Positions 25,332-34,244 of a stretch of 46,313 bases of DNA are shown piece by piece. The DNA is taken from positions 1 to 46,313 of the forward strand of contig NZ_SMKU01000028.1 of assembly GCF_004349215.1 (NCBI RefSeq), written 5' to 3'. Below the pieces are notes generated by a model that saw only the letters and a program-made list of their open reading frames with translations, had not been told where the DNA came from and made no database searches. A program made the translations under genes and the position numbers. How positions within the stretch are numbered: the first letter of the stretch is position 1; the number at the start of each line of letters is the position of its first letter. The DNA is from Actinomadura rubrisoli. GTDB taxonomy: Bacteria > Actinomycetota > Actinomycetes > Streptosporangiales > Streptosporangiaceae.

Positions 25332-26315
25332 GTGCTGCCTGAGGTCGCTTCATGGTCGCGCCGTCGTACGAGCAGGGCGGAGGACTGGCCGCCGCACAGC
25401 CTGTCGGCCGCCAAGGGCGCCGCCAGGATCAGCGTCGTGCTCCCCGCGCGCGACGAGGAGGCGACGGTCGGCGCGATCGTGGCCGCGATCCGGACGGACC
25501 TGGTCGAGCGGATCCCGCTCGTCGACGAGATCGTCGTGGTCGACTCGCGCTCGCGCGACCGGACGGCCGCCGTCGCCGCCGCGGCGGGCGCCAAGGTGGT
25601 CGCCCAGGACGCCGTCCTGCCCGGGCAGGGCCGGATGTCCGGCAAGGGCGAGGCGCTGTGGAAGTCCCTGGCGGCGACCACCGGCGACCTCATCGTGTTC
25701 GTGGACGCCGACCTGCGCGGGTTCACCTCGTCCTACGTCACCGGGCTGCTCGGGCCGCTGCTGGCCGACCCGTCCGTCGGCTACGTCAAGGGCTGCTACG
25801 ACCGGCCGCTGATCGACGGGGACCGGCGCGCCGAGGGCGGCGGCGGCCGGGTGACCGAGCTGGTCGCGCGCCCGCTGATCAACCTGCACTGGCCGCTGCT
25901 CGCCGGGGTCGTGCAGCCCCTCGGCGGGGAGTACGCGGGCCGCCGCGCGCTGCTGGAGCGCCTGCCGTTCGTCACCGGCTACGGGGTCGAGCTGGGCCTG
26001 CTGCTGGACGTCTGCCAGGACTCCGGGCTCGACGCGATCGCCCAGGTGGACCTCGGCCGCCGCGTCCACTCCCACCAGTCCACCGAGGCCCTCGGCGCCA
26101 TGTCGGGCCAGATCATGCTGACCGCCTGGTCGCGGCTGGAGCGGCAGGGCCGGATGATCCCGCTGGGCGCCCCCGCCACCGCGCTCACCCAGTTCCGCCG
26201 CGTCCCGGACGGGCACGACGCGCGGACCAGCGACGTCGCGGTGGGGGAGCGCCCGCCGATGATCGAGGTCCCCGGCTACGCGTCCGCCCGGACCCTCTCG
26301 CCCGGCCGCGGGTAG
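25332..26315 (+). CDS. gpgS: Glucosyl-3-phosphoglycerate synthase
   Basis: A 327-residue GT-A (GT81-type) glycosyltransferase that joins nucleotide-glucose and 3-phosphoglycerate, the first step to methylglucose lipopolysaccharide or glucosylglycerate. Visible motifs are SVVLPARDEEATVGAIV, the DAD metal site (D125-D127) in LIVFVDADLRGF, GKGEALWKSL, VKGCYDRPL, GGGRVTELVARPL, VQPLGGEYAGRR and FVTGYGVELGLLLD. The GTG at 25332 follows GAGGGG by six bases and gives the usual N-terminus (x-S-W-x-x-R-R-T). The 139-bp gap after ramB shows no obvious terminator. Confidence 0.93.
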   Translation: MLPEVASWSRRRTSRAEDWPPHSLSAAKGAARISVVLPARDEEATVGAIVAAIRTDLVERIPLVDEIVVVDSRSRDRTAAVAAAAGAKVVAQDAVLPGQGRMSGKGEALWKSLAATTGDLIVFVDADLRGFTSSYVTGLLGPLLADPSVGYVKGCYDRPLIDGDRRAEGGGGRVTELVARPLINLHWPLLAGVVQPLGGEYAGRRALLERLPFVTGYGVELGLLLDVCQDSGLDAIAQVDLGRRVHSHQSTEALGAMSGQIMLTAWSRLERQGRMIPLGAPATALTQFRRVPDGHDARTSDVAVGERPPMIEVPGYASARTLSPGRG

Positions 26316-26321
26316 CGCTCC

Positions 26322-26342
26322 GCTGCTACCGTTGGTAACAGC
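26322..26342. promoter_or_regulatory. 9-3-9 inverted repeat upstream of acyl-CoA dehydrogenase (candidate operator)
   Basis: GCTGCTACC and GGTAACAGC are inverted arms with one mismatch around GTT, 25 bp before the acyl-CoA dehydrogenase start. The core TACC-GTT-GGTA is perfect. Repressors of fatty-acid genes (TetR or GntR type) commonly bind such sites. A related core, TACCGTTCGGTG, occurs before the TetR gene at 29.2 kb. Confidence 0.55.
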
Positions 26343-26367
26343 CGTATTGGAGAGAGGTCCAGTAAAC

Positions 26368-27597
<1,230 letters not shown>

Positions 27598-27608
27598 CGG
27601 CCCGGCGG

Positions 27609-28982
27609 CTACAGGATGGCCACGTCGTAGAGGATCCGCTCCATCGACCGCACCGGCAGGCCGGGGTTGCCCGCGGCGCTCCTGGCCGCCGCCGGGTCGT
27701 CGAGCAGTTCCAGCACGCGGGCGACGGGCAGCCGCGCGTCGCCCGCCGCGGCGGCGCGCACGCGCGGTTCGCCGTCGCGGCTGAGCCGCTCGACCACCGC
27801 CGGGGACGCGCCCGGGTCGCGGACGGCCAGCATCCGCGCGACCGGGTCGGGTGAGCCCGCGAGGCGCGCCAGGCCGGCGTGCGGGAAGTTCGGGTGCCGG
27901 AGCCGCTCGAACCGGAACACGTGCGGCGACTCCAGCGTCACCGCGAGCAGCAGGTCGGCGGGCGCGTCGGGATGGTGCTCGGCCAGCAGCGCCCGCACGG
28001 TGGAGTCGTCGTCGCGGGCGAGGCGCGCGACGAGGTCCCCGGGGAGGTGGGGGCTGTGGGCGGCGAGGCGGCGCAGGCCGACGTGGGCGGACGCGGCGTA
28101 CCGCCGCAGCAGGTCCGCGTCGTCCAGCCGGTCGCGGAACCAGCGCGGCGGGCGCAGCCGGTCGCGCGCGCCGACGCGGTAGTCGATGGCGGCGCGCTCC
28201 TTCTCGGTCAGCTCGGGGCGCAGCGACACCGCGAGCCGCACCTCGTCCTCGGGGTCGGCGGCCAGCTCCGTCACGAGGTCGGCGGGCAGGCTCGGGTTCG
28301 CCGCCGCGGCGGCGCGCATGCAAGGCCGGTCGTGCCGGGACAGCGCCAGCGCCTGGGCCCGGTCCAGGACGGCGTCGGACGCGACGCTCTCGCAGCCGTC
28401 CGCCAGGAGCGGCGCGACCAGGTCGGGGCGCCGGCGGTAGCCGTGCAGCATCGCCTGCCGCCGCACGTCCGGGTCGGGGTCGTCCAGGGCGGCGTCCACC
28501 ACTTCGGGCGGCGGGTCCCGCCACAGCTGGAGCGCGTTCCGCCGGACCTTCGGGTCGGCGTCGGCCGCCAGCGCCGCCCGGACGGCCCCGGGCAGCGACG
28601 CCAGCTCGCACAGCGCGTGCCGGACCCGCGCGTCGGGGTCGGCGGCGAGCCGCGCGACGGTCTGCGCCGGGAGCGGCTCGGCGCCGTCCCACCGCAGGTC
28701 GGGGCCCCAGGCGACGGCCATGCGGATCGCCGGGTCGGGGTCGGCGGCCAGCCGGGCGCGCAGCCCGGCGGGGACGCGGCCGTCCATGGCCAGCAGCCGC
28801 CGCGTCCGCGGGTCGGGGTGGCGCATGACCGCGTCGTACACCGCGCCGGGGACGCCGGGCCGGTGCACCAGCGCGGCCCTGATCCGGTGCTCGGCGTGCT
28901 CCAGGATCCGCAGGAGGATGTCCTCCGGCGCGCTCGGGTTGGCGGCGAGCCCTTCCAGGCGCACCGAGTAGAGGGTCTCCAC
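27609..28982 (-). CDS. Leucine-rich-repeat-variant (LRV/HEAT-like) protein
   Basis: A 457-residue α-solenoid built from repeats of about 22-24 residues, e.g. ANPSLPADLVTELAADPEDEV and DARLPVARVLELL, with the recurring N-P-x-L-P-x-x-L-V-x-x-L-A-x-D-x-x-x-x-V-R pattern of the LRV family. There is no signal peptide, membrane helix or N-terminal Fe-S Cys cluster. It is likely a cytoplasmic protein-interaction scaffold with unknown partner. GTG 28982 is preferred because GGAGG lies seven bases upstream. It ends 11 bp from the convergent acyl-CoA dehydrogenase. Confidence 0.85.
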   Translation of the reverse strand: METLYSVRLEGLAANPSAPEDILLRILEHAEHRIRAALVHRPGVPGAVYDAVMRHPDPRTRRLLAMDGRVPAGLRARLAADPDPAIRMAVAWGPDLRWDGAEPLPAQTVARLAADPDARVRHALCELASLPGAVRAALAADADPKVRRNALQLWRDPPPEVVDAALDDPDPDVRRQAMLHGYRRRPDLVAPLLADGCESVASDAVLDRAQALALSRHDRPCMRAAAAANPSLPADLVTELAADPEDEVRLAVSLRPELTEKERAAIDYRVGARDRLRPPRWFRDRLDDADLLRRYAASAHVGLRRLAAHSPHLPGDLVARLARDDDSTVRALLAEHHPDAPADLLLAVTLESPHVFRFERLRHPNFPHAGLARLAGSPDPVARMLAVRDPGASPAVVERLSRDGEPRVRAAAAGDARLPVARVLELLDDPAAARSAAGNPGLPVRSMERILYDVAIL

Positions 28983-29193
28983 CCTTCGACCTCCCTGAGC
29001 CGCCTGGTCGATCACGGTAACCGGTCGGCCCGCCGGCCCGGAAGCCCGGGGTGCCGGGGAGGGCGCCGCAGGCCAGTGGTGTTGGCACCGGGTAACACCC
29101 CCGGATACCGTTCGGTGCGTGCCCGACCGTCCCGTCCGCCCGCGTCCTCTGCGGGCCCCGCCGCCCGCGACCCTGGCGTACGGTGATCAGGTC

Positions 29194-29847
29194 ATGACGA
29201 GCCAGGCGGGCGCCGGTCCGGGATCGCGGCGCGATCCCGACCGCCGCCGTGCCCTGCTGGAGGCGGCCGACCGGGTCATCCAGCGGGAGGGCCCGGGCGC
29301 GTCGATGGCCTCGATCGCGGCGGAGGCGGGGATCAGCAAGCCGATCCTGTACCGCCACTTCGGCGACAAGAGCGGCCTCTACCAGGCGCTGGCCGAGCGG
29401 CACACGCGCAAGCTGATCGAGGGCATCCGGGCCGAGTTCTCCCGGGACGATTCGGTCCGCGCGCGCACCCGCTCCACCATCGACACCTACCTGTCGACGA
29501 TCTCGGCGAACCTCAACCTGTACCGGTTCCTGATGCACCGGGCCAGCGCCGAGGACGCGGCCACGCGCAGCGCGATGAGCACGATGATCCGCGACGTGAG
29601 CCGGGAGCTGGCCGAGGTGATGATCGACGAGGGCGAGCCGGCGGACCGGACCCGCGCCTACGTGTGGGGCCACGCGATCGTCGGCATGGTGCAGACCGCC
29701 GGGGACTGGTGGCTCGACCACGACGGCGACGTGCCGAGGGAGGCCGTGGTGGACGGCCTGGCCGACCTCATCCTCGGAGGGCTCCCGGCCGCCGCGGCCG
29801 GCGCCCCCGTCCTGCAGTTGTTCCGAGAACCACGATCCCCGAGGTGA
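29194..29847 (+). CDS. TetR family transcriptional regulator
   Basis: A 217-residue repressor. The HTH runs through RRALLEAADRVIQREGPGASMASIAAEAGISKPILYRHFGDKSGLY in separate helices; the recognition helix is ISKPILYRHFG. The C-terminal domain (LNLYRFLMHRASAEDAATRSAM, GMVQTAGDWWLDH) resembles regulators of lipid and acyl-CoA genes. Its last four bases overlap the cupin start (GTGA), so they are cotranscribed. The 211-bp divergent gap contains a candidate dyad, ACCG-TT-CGGT (29107-29116). Confidence 0.9.
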   Translation: MTSQAGAGPGSRRDPDRRRALLEAADRVIQREGPGASMASIAAEAGISKPILYRHFGDKSGLYQALAERHTRKLIEGIRAEFSRDDSVRARTRSTIDTYLSTISANLNLYRFLMHRASAEDAATRSAMSTMIRDVSRELAEVMIDEGEPADRTRAYVWGHAIVGMVQTAGDWWLDHDGDVPREAVVDGLADLILGGLPAAAAGAPVLQLFREPRSPR

Positions 29848-30242
29848 CTGTGCAGACCCAGACCGACCGGCGGCCCGACGCGGCCGCTCCGCGCCCCGAA
29901 CCGGCCGTCGAGACCGAGCGGCGGCCCTGGGGCGCCTTCGAGCGCTTCACGCTCAACGAGCCGTCCACCGTGAAGATCATCCACGTGGAGCCGGGGCAGC
30001 GCCTCAGCCTCCAGCGGCACCGCCACCGCGACGAGATGTGGGTCGCGCTCGACCCGGGCGCGGTGTTCGAGGTGGCCGGGCGGCGCGTCCTGCCGGAGGT
30101 GGGCGAGCGGGCGTTCATCCGCGCCGGCGAGACCCACCGGCTGAGCTCGGACGGCCCGGCCGTCCGGGTCATGGAGATCGCCTTCGGGCACTTCGACGAG
30201 GACGACATCGAGCGCCTGGAGGACTCCTACGGCCGCGACTGA
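29844..30242 (+). CDS. Cupin, mannose-6-phosphate isomerase type II-like
   Basis: A 132-residue single-domain cupin like the C-terminal module of GDP-mannose pyrophosphorylase/phosphomannose isomerase. The N-terminal RPWGAFERF is followed by the metal-site motif KIIHVEPGQRLSLQRHRHRDEMWVAL (two His and Glu in separate positions) and the second cupin motif GETHRLSS. Standalone versions occur in mannose metabolism, but this one is translationally coupled to a TetR gene rather than to sugar genes. GTG 29844 or 29850 may be used. It overlaps the convergent gene by 16 bp. Confidence 0.87.
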   Translation: MTVQTQTDRRPDAAAPRPEPAVETERRPWGAFERFTLNEPSTVKIIHVEPGQRLSLQRHRHRDEMWVALDPGAVFEVAGRRVLPEVGERAFIRAGETHRLSSDGPAVRVMEIAFGHFDEDDIERLEDSYGRD

Positions 30243-30868
30243 CCGCCCGCGGGCAGCACGCCCTGGGCGACCCGCTGGGCCCGTCCCTCGTCGGCGCCGG
30301 GCCCCTTGAGGGACACGAACCCCCAGGCCCCGGGCTTCCACTCCCAGGCCAGCTCCACGGCGCCCGGGCGCAGCACCGGCACCGCGAGCACGTAGGCGCG
30401 GTGGCCGTGCACGTCCGGCGCGGGCCGTCCCCGGGGGGCGCGGCCCCCGCTGCCGGGCGGCAGGCCCCCGGCCGGGTACATCTCCACGAGCCCGTCGGCG
30501 CGCAGCGTCCCGCCGGGCCGCTCCACGCGCAGCGTGATCCGCTGGACGTCGCGTCCGGGCTGGTAGGACGCCGGGGCGAAGCCGCCCGCCGAGCCGACGC
30601 TGAACGCGTGCCGCCCCGCGTCGAAGTGCTCGGCCGGGGCGACGGGCCGGGGCTCCGGCGCCGCGGCGGGCCGTCCGAGGAGGGCCGTCGCAGCGGCTAT
30701 CGCGGCGACGGCGGCGACGGCGGACGTCATGGCCGCGGCGCGGCGCGCGCGCACACGGCGCCGCCCTGCCCGGACGGCGTCCTCCGGATCGGCGGTCCCG
30801 CCCGTCGGCGCCTCGAAGCCGCGCAGCGCCGCGAGGAGCCGCGCGGCGTCCCGCTCCCGTTCGTCCAC
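30227..30868 (-). CDS. Membrane-anchored partner of the ECF sigma factor (possible anti-sigma)
   Basis: A 213-residue protein with a basic cytoplasmic N-terminus (residues 1-45, including RRRVRARRAAAM), one transmembrane helix (AVAAVAAIAAATALLG) and an extracytoplasmic domain of unknown fold (QRITLRVERPGG, HRAYVLAVPVLRPGAVELAWEW). It begins four bases after the sigma-factor stop with AGGAG upstream. Position and topology suggest an anti-sigma factor or regulated partner, but the zinc-type ZAS motif is absent, so the assignment is tentative. Confidence 0.75.
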   Translation of the reverse strand: MDERERDAARLLAALRGFEAPTGGTADPEDAVRAGRRRVRARRAAAMTSAVAAVAAIAAATALLGRPAAAPEPRPVAPAEHFDAGRHAFSVGSAGGFAPASYQPGRDVQRITLRVERPGGTLRADGLVEMYPAGGLPPGSGGRAPRGRPAPDVHGHRAYVLAVPVLRPGAVELAWEWKPGAWGFVSLKGPGADEGRAQRVAQGVLPAGGQSRP

Positions 30869-30872
30869 CGTG

Positions 30873-31409
30873 CTACTCCTCTCCCCGGTCGCGGCGCGTC
30901 ATCGGCGCGGCCCAGTCCTGTGCGCCCAGCAGGTCGCGCAGGCGGGCCAGCCCGTGCGCGGTCTGGCTCTTGACGGTCCCCTCGGAGCATCCGAGGGTCC
31001 GCGCGACCTCCGCCACCGGCAGGTCGCACAGGAACCGCAGCACGAGCACCGCGCGCTGCCTCGGCGGGACGCGCTCCAGCGCCGCCCGCAGCACGGCCTG
31101 CGTCTCCACGTCCGTCCCCGGCGCCGCCGCCCGCTCGGGCGTGTCGGACGGCGCGCCGGTGAGCCGGACCCTCGCCCACGCCAGCCGCCGCTCGTTGAGG
31201 AACGACCGCATCAGGATCGCGCGGACGTAGCGGTCCAGGTCGTCGGCCGCGCGGGCGCGCTTCCAGTGGACGTACAGGCGGGTGAGGGCCGTCTGGACGA
31301 TGTCGTCCGCGCGGTGCGGGTCGCGGCACAGCAGGTGCGCGATCCGCCGCAGCCCGGGCAGCGCGCCGGTGACGTACTCCACGTACTCGCGCTCGTCGGC
31401 CGACCGCAC
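30873..31409 (-). CDS. SigE-family ECF RNA polymerase sigma factor
   Basis: A 178-residue group IV sigma factor. Region 2 is DEREYVEYVTGALPGLRRIAHLLCRDPHRADDIVQTALTRLY in successive helices, and region 4 is LERVPPRQRAVLVLRFLCDLPVAEVARTLGCSEGTVKSQT. The SigE (TIGR02983-like) pattern is clear, and no extra C-terminal domain is present. GTG 31409 is chosen: GGGGAGG lies nine bases upstream, and the ECF-type promoter at 31456-31483 would place the transcript start inside the longer frame from ATG 31499. It forms an operon with the following membrane protein. Confidence 0.88.
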   Translation of the reverse strand: MRSADEREYVEYVTGALPGLRRIAHLLCRDPHRADDIVQTALTRLYVHWKRARAADDLDRYVRAILMRSFLNERRLAWARVRLTGAPSDTPERAAAPGTDVETQAVLRAALERVPPRQRAVLVLRFLCDLPVAEVARTLGCSEGTVKSQTAHGLARLRDLLGAQDWAAPMTRRDRGEE

Positions 31410-31455
31410 CGCCGCCCGCCTCCCCGCCCGTCGTCCCGCCTGCGTTCTCGTCGGT

Positions 31456-31483
31456 GAGACGACCGCCGGAGGGAGAAAGGTCA
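31456..31483 (-). promoter_or_regulatory. ECF-type promoter before the sigma factor gene
   Basis: On the minus strand, TGACC (31479-31483) and CGTCTC (31456-31461) are separated by 17 bases. CGTC-type -10 and AAC/ACC-type -35 elements mark ECF promoters, so autoregulation by the encoded sigma factor is likely. The expected start near 31449 leaves a leader of about 40 bases. Confidence 0.5.
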
Positions 31484-31506
31484 CGCGATCCGCGTCCATG
31501 TCCCGG

Positions 31507-33306
31507 TCACCCCCGCGGCCCGCCGGTGAGGTCCCGGACGTCCCACACCCACACGCCGCCCTCGTACCGGCCGGGCCCCAGCAGCTCCTGGAGCACCTCG
31601 CGGAGGACCCGCTGCTTGGCGTTCGGGCCGAGCACGACCGCGTCCGCCCGCCAGTAGGCCAGGTCGGCGCGGGCGGCGGCCCGGTCGGCGTCCCCGACGA
31701 CCGGGGGCCGCTCCTCGTCGCGCGCCTTGGCCAGCAGGTCGGACGTGGGGCGCCGCGCCGCGCCGTACCCGCCCTCGCGGCCGGGGCCGAACGGGCCGAT
31801 GAAGTAGCCCTCCGGGACGGGGAAGCCGAAGCCCGCCTCGACCTGCCAGTGCAGCGGCGTCGCGTCCGGGACGTCGGGTAGCGGCGCGGGCACCAGCGCC
31901 CGCCCGGGGCGGACGTGGCGGCGCCAGGTCCCGTCGGCGAAGAACGCCGGGACGGGCGGGCGGTCCTGCGCGGCCAGCGGCTTCGGCGCGATCGGGAGCA
32001 GCGCCTGGGCGAGCACGACGCAGCACAGCAGCCGGACCCCGGCGGCGCGCGGCGTCCCCGCCGGGGCCGTGGCGAGGAACCGGTCCACGCCGAGCGCCAG
32101 CAGCAGCCCGGCCGCGGGAGCACACAGCAGCGTGAGGCGCGACTCGATCACCGACTCGTACAGCGGGGCCTCCGAGACCAGCCGCCACGGGCCGGGGACG
32201 CCGGTCCGATGCCCGTCCACGACCACCTCGGGGCCGAGGGACAGCAGGACGGCCGCGACGATCACCGCGCCCAGCGCCCGGACGAGCGGGTCCCGGCGCT
32301 GCCAGGTGACCAGCGCCGCGACCAGCACGGCGAGCGGCCAGCCGAAGAACGCGTTCTGCTCGGTCGGGCTCACGTCGAGCGGGCCGGGCGCGGCCTGGTG
32401 CCCCGCCAGCGACTGGCGCGCGAACGCGGTGAGCACCGCGACGTCGTTGCCGGACGGCCCGTGCACCAGCCCGTCGTAGCTCTGCGGGCCGAAGAACTGC
32501 CACAGCAGCGCGTAGGTCGTGAGGGGCAGGAAGACCACCGCCGCGACGCCGCAGCCCGCGGCGATCCGTCCCGCCGCCGCCCGCGCCGCCGCCGGGCGGA
32601 ACGCCGCGTACGCCGCCGCGAACAGGGCGAGGCCGGTCGCGGTGAGCAGCAGTGCCTCCTCGCCCAGGTAGATCTGGTAGGCCGCCAGCAGGCCGAGGAA
32701 CGCGCCCTCGCGCAGCGGCCGGCCCTCCCCGCGCGCCAGCCGGACGAGCCGTCCGATCATGAACGGGACGGCGGCCAGCACGACGAAGTTCGGATGCGCG
32801 TTGGCGTGCGAGATGATCGGCGGCGCGAACCCGCAGAAGCCCCCGCCCACGGCGGCGGCCGCCCGCGAGGCCCCCAGGTGCCGCTGGAACAGGCGGTACC
32901 AGGCCGCGGCGCTCCCGCCGAGCCCGAGCGTGAGGACCAGCGCCCAGGTCGCGGACGGCCCGAACGCCAGCGTCACCGGCGTCAGCGGGACCGAGACGCC
33001 GAGCATGACCGTGTTGGCCATCAGGTTCACGCCGCCGGGGAAGTTCTGCAGCGTGGTGGAGAACGGGTCGTCCAGGCGCGTGACGGCGCGGGCGGTCACC
33101 GCGAAGAACCACTCCCACTGCGTCTGGTCCTGGCCGCCGTCGACCAGGTAGCGGCGGCCCGGGTCGGCCCACAGCCGCCCGAGGACGGCGAACGCCGCCA
33201 GCAGGAACCCGGCCGCGACGGCGAGGTCGGCCTCCCGGCCGCTCAGCCGCCGGTAGCGGGGCCGCCCGCCGTCCACGCGTGGCCGGACCCCGGCCTCGGC
33301 GGTCAT
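31507..33306 (-). CDS. Polytopic membrane protein, probable GT-C-like glycosyltransferase
   Basis: A 599-residue integral membrane protein with about ten hydrophobic helices and a C-terminal soluble domain. The first loop, YLVDGGQDQTQWEWFF, has acidic Asp where GT-C enzymes place the catalytic base. ISHANAHPNFVVLAAVPF and VSEAPLYESVIESRLTLL are typical of actinobacterial membrane glycosyltransferases coupled to GT2 lipid-sugar synthases. It overlaps the upstream GT2 gene by ATGA, so synthesis is coupled. The pair probably adds sugar from a polyprenyl carrier to an envelope or secreted target; the acceptor is unknown. Confidence 0.82.
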   Translation of the reverse strand: MTAEAGVRPRVDGGRPRYRRLSGREADLAVAAGFLLAAFAVLGRLWADPGRRYLVDGGQDQTQWEWFFAVTARAVTRLDDPFSTTLQNFPGGVNLMANTVMLGVSVPLTPVTLAFGPSATWALVLTLGLGGSAAAWYRLFQRHLGASRAAAAVGGGFCGFAPPIISHANAHPNFVVLAAVPFMIGRLVRLARGEGRPLREGAFLGLLAAYQIYLGEEALLLTATGLALFAAAYAAFRPAAARAAAGRIAAGCGVAAVVFLPLTTYALLWQFFGPQSYDGLVHGPSGNDVAVLTAFARQSLAGHQAAPGPLDVSPTEQNAFFGWPLAVLVAALVTWQRRDPLVRALGAVIVAAVLLSLGPEVVVDGHRTGVPGPWRLVSEAPLYESVIESRLTLLCAPAAGLLLALGVDRFLATAPAGTPRAAGVRLLCCVVLAQALLPIAPKPLAAQDRPPVPAFFADGTWRRHVRPGRALVPAPLPDVPDATPLHWQVEAGFGFPVPEGYFIGPFGPGREGGYGAARRPTSDLLAKARDEERPPVVGDADRAAARADLAYWRADAVVLGPNAKQRVLREVLQELLGPGRYEGGVWVWDVRDLTGGPRG

Positions 33307-34148
33307 GCCGGCACCCGCCGGGGGCCGTCCGCCGCGCGGGAGCCGGAGCCCGCGGAGCCGGAGCCCCCGGAGCCGGGGGGAGGGGAGGCGGGCGACGTGC
33401 GCCCGAGCCGCAGTCGGACGAGGACCACCTCGCCGAGCACCTTCGCATAGTCCACGGGACGGATCTTGGACCCTGGGCGGTGCGTCCAGCGAACCGGGAC
33501 CTCCGCGACGGGCCATCCCCGCCGGGCGAACAGGCAGAGGATCTCCACGTCGAAGCCCCAGCCGTCCACCCGCGCCGCCGCGAACGCGCTGCGGGCCCGG
33601 CCGCCGTCGAACAGCTTGAAGCCGCACTGGGTGTCGGCGACGCCGCGCACCGCCAGGGCCCGGATCAGCATCCGGCCGAGGCCGGCGGCGGGCAGCCGCA
33701 GCGGGTGCCGCCGGACGTGCGCGCGCGAGCCGATCGCGGCCGCGAACCCGGGTTCCAGCCGGGCGCGGAGCCGGGCCAGTTCCTCGACGGGCGTCGCGAG
33801 GTCGGCGTCGGTGACCAGGACGAGCCGGCCGCGCGAGGCGAGCACGCCCGTCCGCACGGCGTGGCCCTTGCCCCGGTTGGCGGGCGTGCGCAGCAGCCGG
33901 ATCCGCGGGTCGCGCCGGGCGGCGGCCCGGACCGGCCCCGCCGTGCCGTCCGTGGAGCCGTCGTCGACGACGATCAGCTCCCAGCGGTCCGTCCCCCGGC
34001 CGAGGTGCGCCCTGACCGCGTCGAGCGTGCGGGGCAGCCGGGCCATCTCGTTGTAGACGGGGATCACGACCGTCAGCTCGACGGGGCGGGAGAGTGAGGC
34101 GTTCACACCCAGGGGACCGCGCGGGCCGCCCGCCCGGTTGTATGGCAT
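33303..34148 (-). CDS. GT2 family glycosyltransferase (dolichyl-phosphate glucose synthase-like)
   Basis: A 281-residue cytoplasmic GT-A enzyme. VELTVVIPVYNEMARLPRTL and VVDDGSTDGT are the nucleotide-sugar site; VLVTDADLATPVEEL has the DAD metal motif; GVADTQCGFKLFDGGRAR and WGFDVEILCLFARRGWPVAEVPVRW are diagnostic of polyprenyl-phosphate glycosyl synthases (Alg5/DPM-like). It likely makes polyprenyl-phosphate hexose for the membrane protein encoded next. The short C-terminus is Gly/Ser-rich. ATG 34148 could be leaderless with CAGTAT as -10; GTG 34106 gives a shorter, equally plausible protein. Confidence 0.9.
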   Translation of the reverse strand: MPYNRAGGPRGPLGVNASLSRPVELTVVIPVYNEMARLPRTLDAVRAHLGRGTDRWELIVVDDGSTDGTAGPVRAAARRDPRIRLLRTPANRGKGHAVRTGVLASRGRLVLVTDADLATPVEELARLRARLEPGFAAAIGSRAHVRRHPLRLPAAGLGRMLIRALAVRGVADTQCGFKLFDGGRARSAFAAARVDGWGFDVEILCLFARRGWPVAEVPVRWTHRPGSKIRPVDYAKVLGEVVLVRLRLGRTSPASPPPGSGGSGSAGSGSRAADGPRRVPA

Positions 34149-34244
34149 AGGTCACATACTGAACGACCGGCACGTCCCGCGCCCATCAGCGCGGCCGAGG
34201 CGGCGGGCGGCGCGCGCCACGCGGGCGGACGGGGACGCGGCGGA

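Noticed and set aside
31507..34173. A single 888-residue glycosyltransferase fusion
   Set aside because: The first 290 codons of that frame are a shifted shadow of the GT2 gene; the two real genes overlap by ATGA in different frames.
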